Part shown: positions 63,179 to 64,000 of the stretch, piece by piece | Layout: every line of letters begins with the position of its first letter | How positions within the stretch are numbered: the first letter of the stretch is position 1 | DNA from: Ferruginibacter sp. | Lineage (GTDB): Bacteria; Bacteroidota; Bacteroidia; Chitinophagales; Chitinophagaceae | NCBI GenBank assembly: GCA_017983695.1 | Contig: JAGOAX010000008.1 | Span: 186,001-250,000 of the forward strand | DNA: 64,000 nucleotides | Direction: 5' to 3' | Notes under the pieces: generated by a model | Database searches by the model: none | Told to the model about the DNA's origin: nothing | The model's input: only the letters and a program-made list of their open reading frames with translations | Translations under genes and position numbers: made by a program

Positions 63179-63790
63179 TTGGCATATCATCAACCCTTTC
63201 AAATAACCGGATTCCATAGTTGTGACCAGGAAGTGGGGCTAAAGATATTAAATGGACAAGACCAATTATTTGCCAGCGAAAACTCATGGGACTGGTTAGG
63301 CCCCGGAGTTTATTTTTGGGAACAAAATCCTGCACGAGCACTAGAATATGCAATTGGCTGCGCTACTAAAACGCAAAAAAATAAAATACCAATAAAAACC
63401 CCTTTTGTAATTGGTGCAATAATAGAATTAGGTAATTGCCTTAATTTACTTGAGCCTGCATCAATTAATATTGTTAAAAAAGCACACGACTCTCTTTTAC
63501 AGTTAGCAGAAAAAAGTGGCGAAAAGTTACCAACCAATAAAGGAGCTAACAGACAATTGGATTGTGCCGTTATTAAATACCTTCACCAAACAAATAAGGA
63601 ATTAGGCTTGCCCCAGTATGATACTATCAGAAGCGCCTTTCTTGAAGGAGACCCAATTTATCCAACATCAAACTTTACAGACAGGCTTCACATTGAAATT
63701 TGTGTTCTTAAGCCTGATTTAATAAAAGGGTATTTCTTACCCAGGCCTATTGAAGAGTTTAATCCTTATTTGGATAAAAAATTTATATAG
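63179..63790 (+). CDS. Putative ADP-ribosyltransferase-like toxin
   Basis: The 203-residue protein starts with TTG at 63179. HSCDQEVGLKIL, WDWLGPGVYFWE and ARALEYA (residues 13-57) resemble the first strands of ADP-ribosyltransferase toxins, where a His and a Y-containing GxYF segment bind NAD; LPRPIEEFNPYLD forms the C-terminus. Together with the small upstream frame it looks like a type II toxin-antitoxin pair. The target is unknown, and a general hypothetical is possible. Confidence 0.55.
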   Translation: MAYHQPFQITGFHSCDQEVGLKILNGQDQLFASENSWDWLGPGVYFWEQNPARALEYAIGCATKTQKNKIPIKTPFVIGAIIELGNCLNLLEPASINIVKKAHDSLLQLAEKSGEKLPTNKGANRQLDCAVIKYLHQTNKELGLPQYDTIRSAFLEGDPIYPTSNFTDRLHIEICVLKPDLIKGYFLPRPIEEFNPYLDKKFI

Positions 63791-64000
63791 AATTAAACAA
63801 AACGGAAACCTCTTAATTGAGTTTTTTTAATATTTACACTTATGAAGAATTGCTAAAACAGATTATTTTTTTTCTTTTGTATGCAATACGCTGCATTTGC
63901 TAAAACTAAATATTTTATTAAAAAAATACTAATATAATTAGTGTTAATAAAATCTAATCCTTAACTTTGTTTTGGCATCTAATTTTGTACAACTAAAAAC
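63791..64000. other. Intergenic right end of the window
   Basis: This is AT-rich and non-coding as far as seen. A TAACTTTG element at 63962-63969 may belong to a gene beyond the window edge. Confidence 0.4.

Noticed and set aside
63803..63826. Hairpin after the toxin-like gene as a terminator
   Set aside because: The stem is short and imperfect around a T run; not strong enough to list.

Overview
The window comes from a Bacteroidota chromosome, probably a member of the Chitinophagaceae or a close relative (inference). Support comes from many -7 elements of the Bacteroidota type TAnnTTTG, few Shine-Dalgarno sequences, and Bacteroidota-typical families: DUF4834, DUF2480, DUF5777, a type IX secretion C-terminal domain, an OmpA/PorT-like barrel joined to an anti-sigma-like N-terminus, and a SWIB protein with a histone-like tail. 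tRNA genes do not encode CCA.

Layout. 1-2.9 kb: a lipoprotein gene whose promoter spacer carries a G9 tract, an outer-membrane barrel, a CAU tRNA, a YihX-like HAD phosphatase and a DUF4834 protein. 3-11.2 kb: a conserved core, rimP-nusA-infB, a SurA-like chaperone, hflX with a Rieske protein, and tRNA-Asn. 11.2-20.7 kb: an AT-rich accessory island, bounded on the left by tRNA-Asn plus a broken tRNA copy and on the right by an 11-nt copy of the tRNA 3' end. It holds a radical SAM/SPASM maturase, an 87-residue precursor-like peptide with eight cysteines, an M50 membrane protease, an unrecognised protein, a large protein that looks like a fused class I/class II terpene synthase (DxDD motif), and a TonB-receptor-like barrel. 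This is the best candidate here for an undescribed system. It may make a ribosomal peptide, and why a terpene-cyclase-like protein is present is unexplained.

20.8-50.1 kb: ordinary chromosome. SWIB protein, frameshifted DUF985 cupin, MBL hydrolase, DUF5777 barrel, an ECF sigma factor with its membrane partner, L,D-transpeptidase, rpoN, a DegT-type aminotransferase, a family-10-like glycosyl hydrolase, MarR, AI-2E transporter, a second radical SAM protein, lytic transglycosylase, M1 peptidase with sorting domain, GH25 lysozyme, a MerC/SCO/Fur metal group with a clear palindromic operator, M3 peptidase, DUF2480 and a PpiD-like chaperone.

50.1-50.8 kb: an AT-rich non-coding stretch between divergent genes with a perfect DnaA box, a possible replication origin. 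50.8-64 kb: nadA, a frameshifted DUF3089 lipoprotein (A11 tract), chromate transporter, nadD, feoA, ybeY, an HNH-like protein, mnmG, a cupin, a Pif1-like helicase fusion, ssb, two small conserved proteins, and a likely toxin-antitoxin pair whose toxin resembles ADP-ribosyltransferases.
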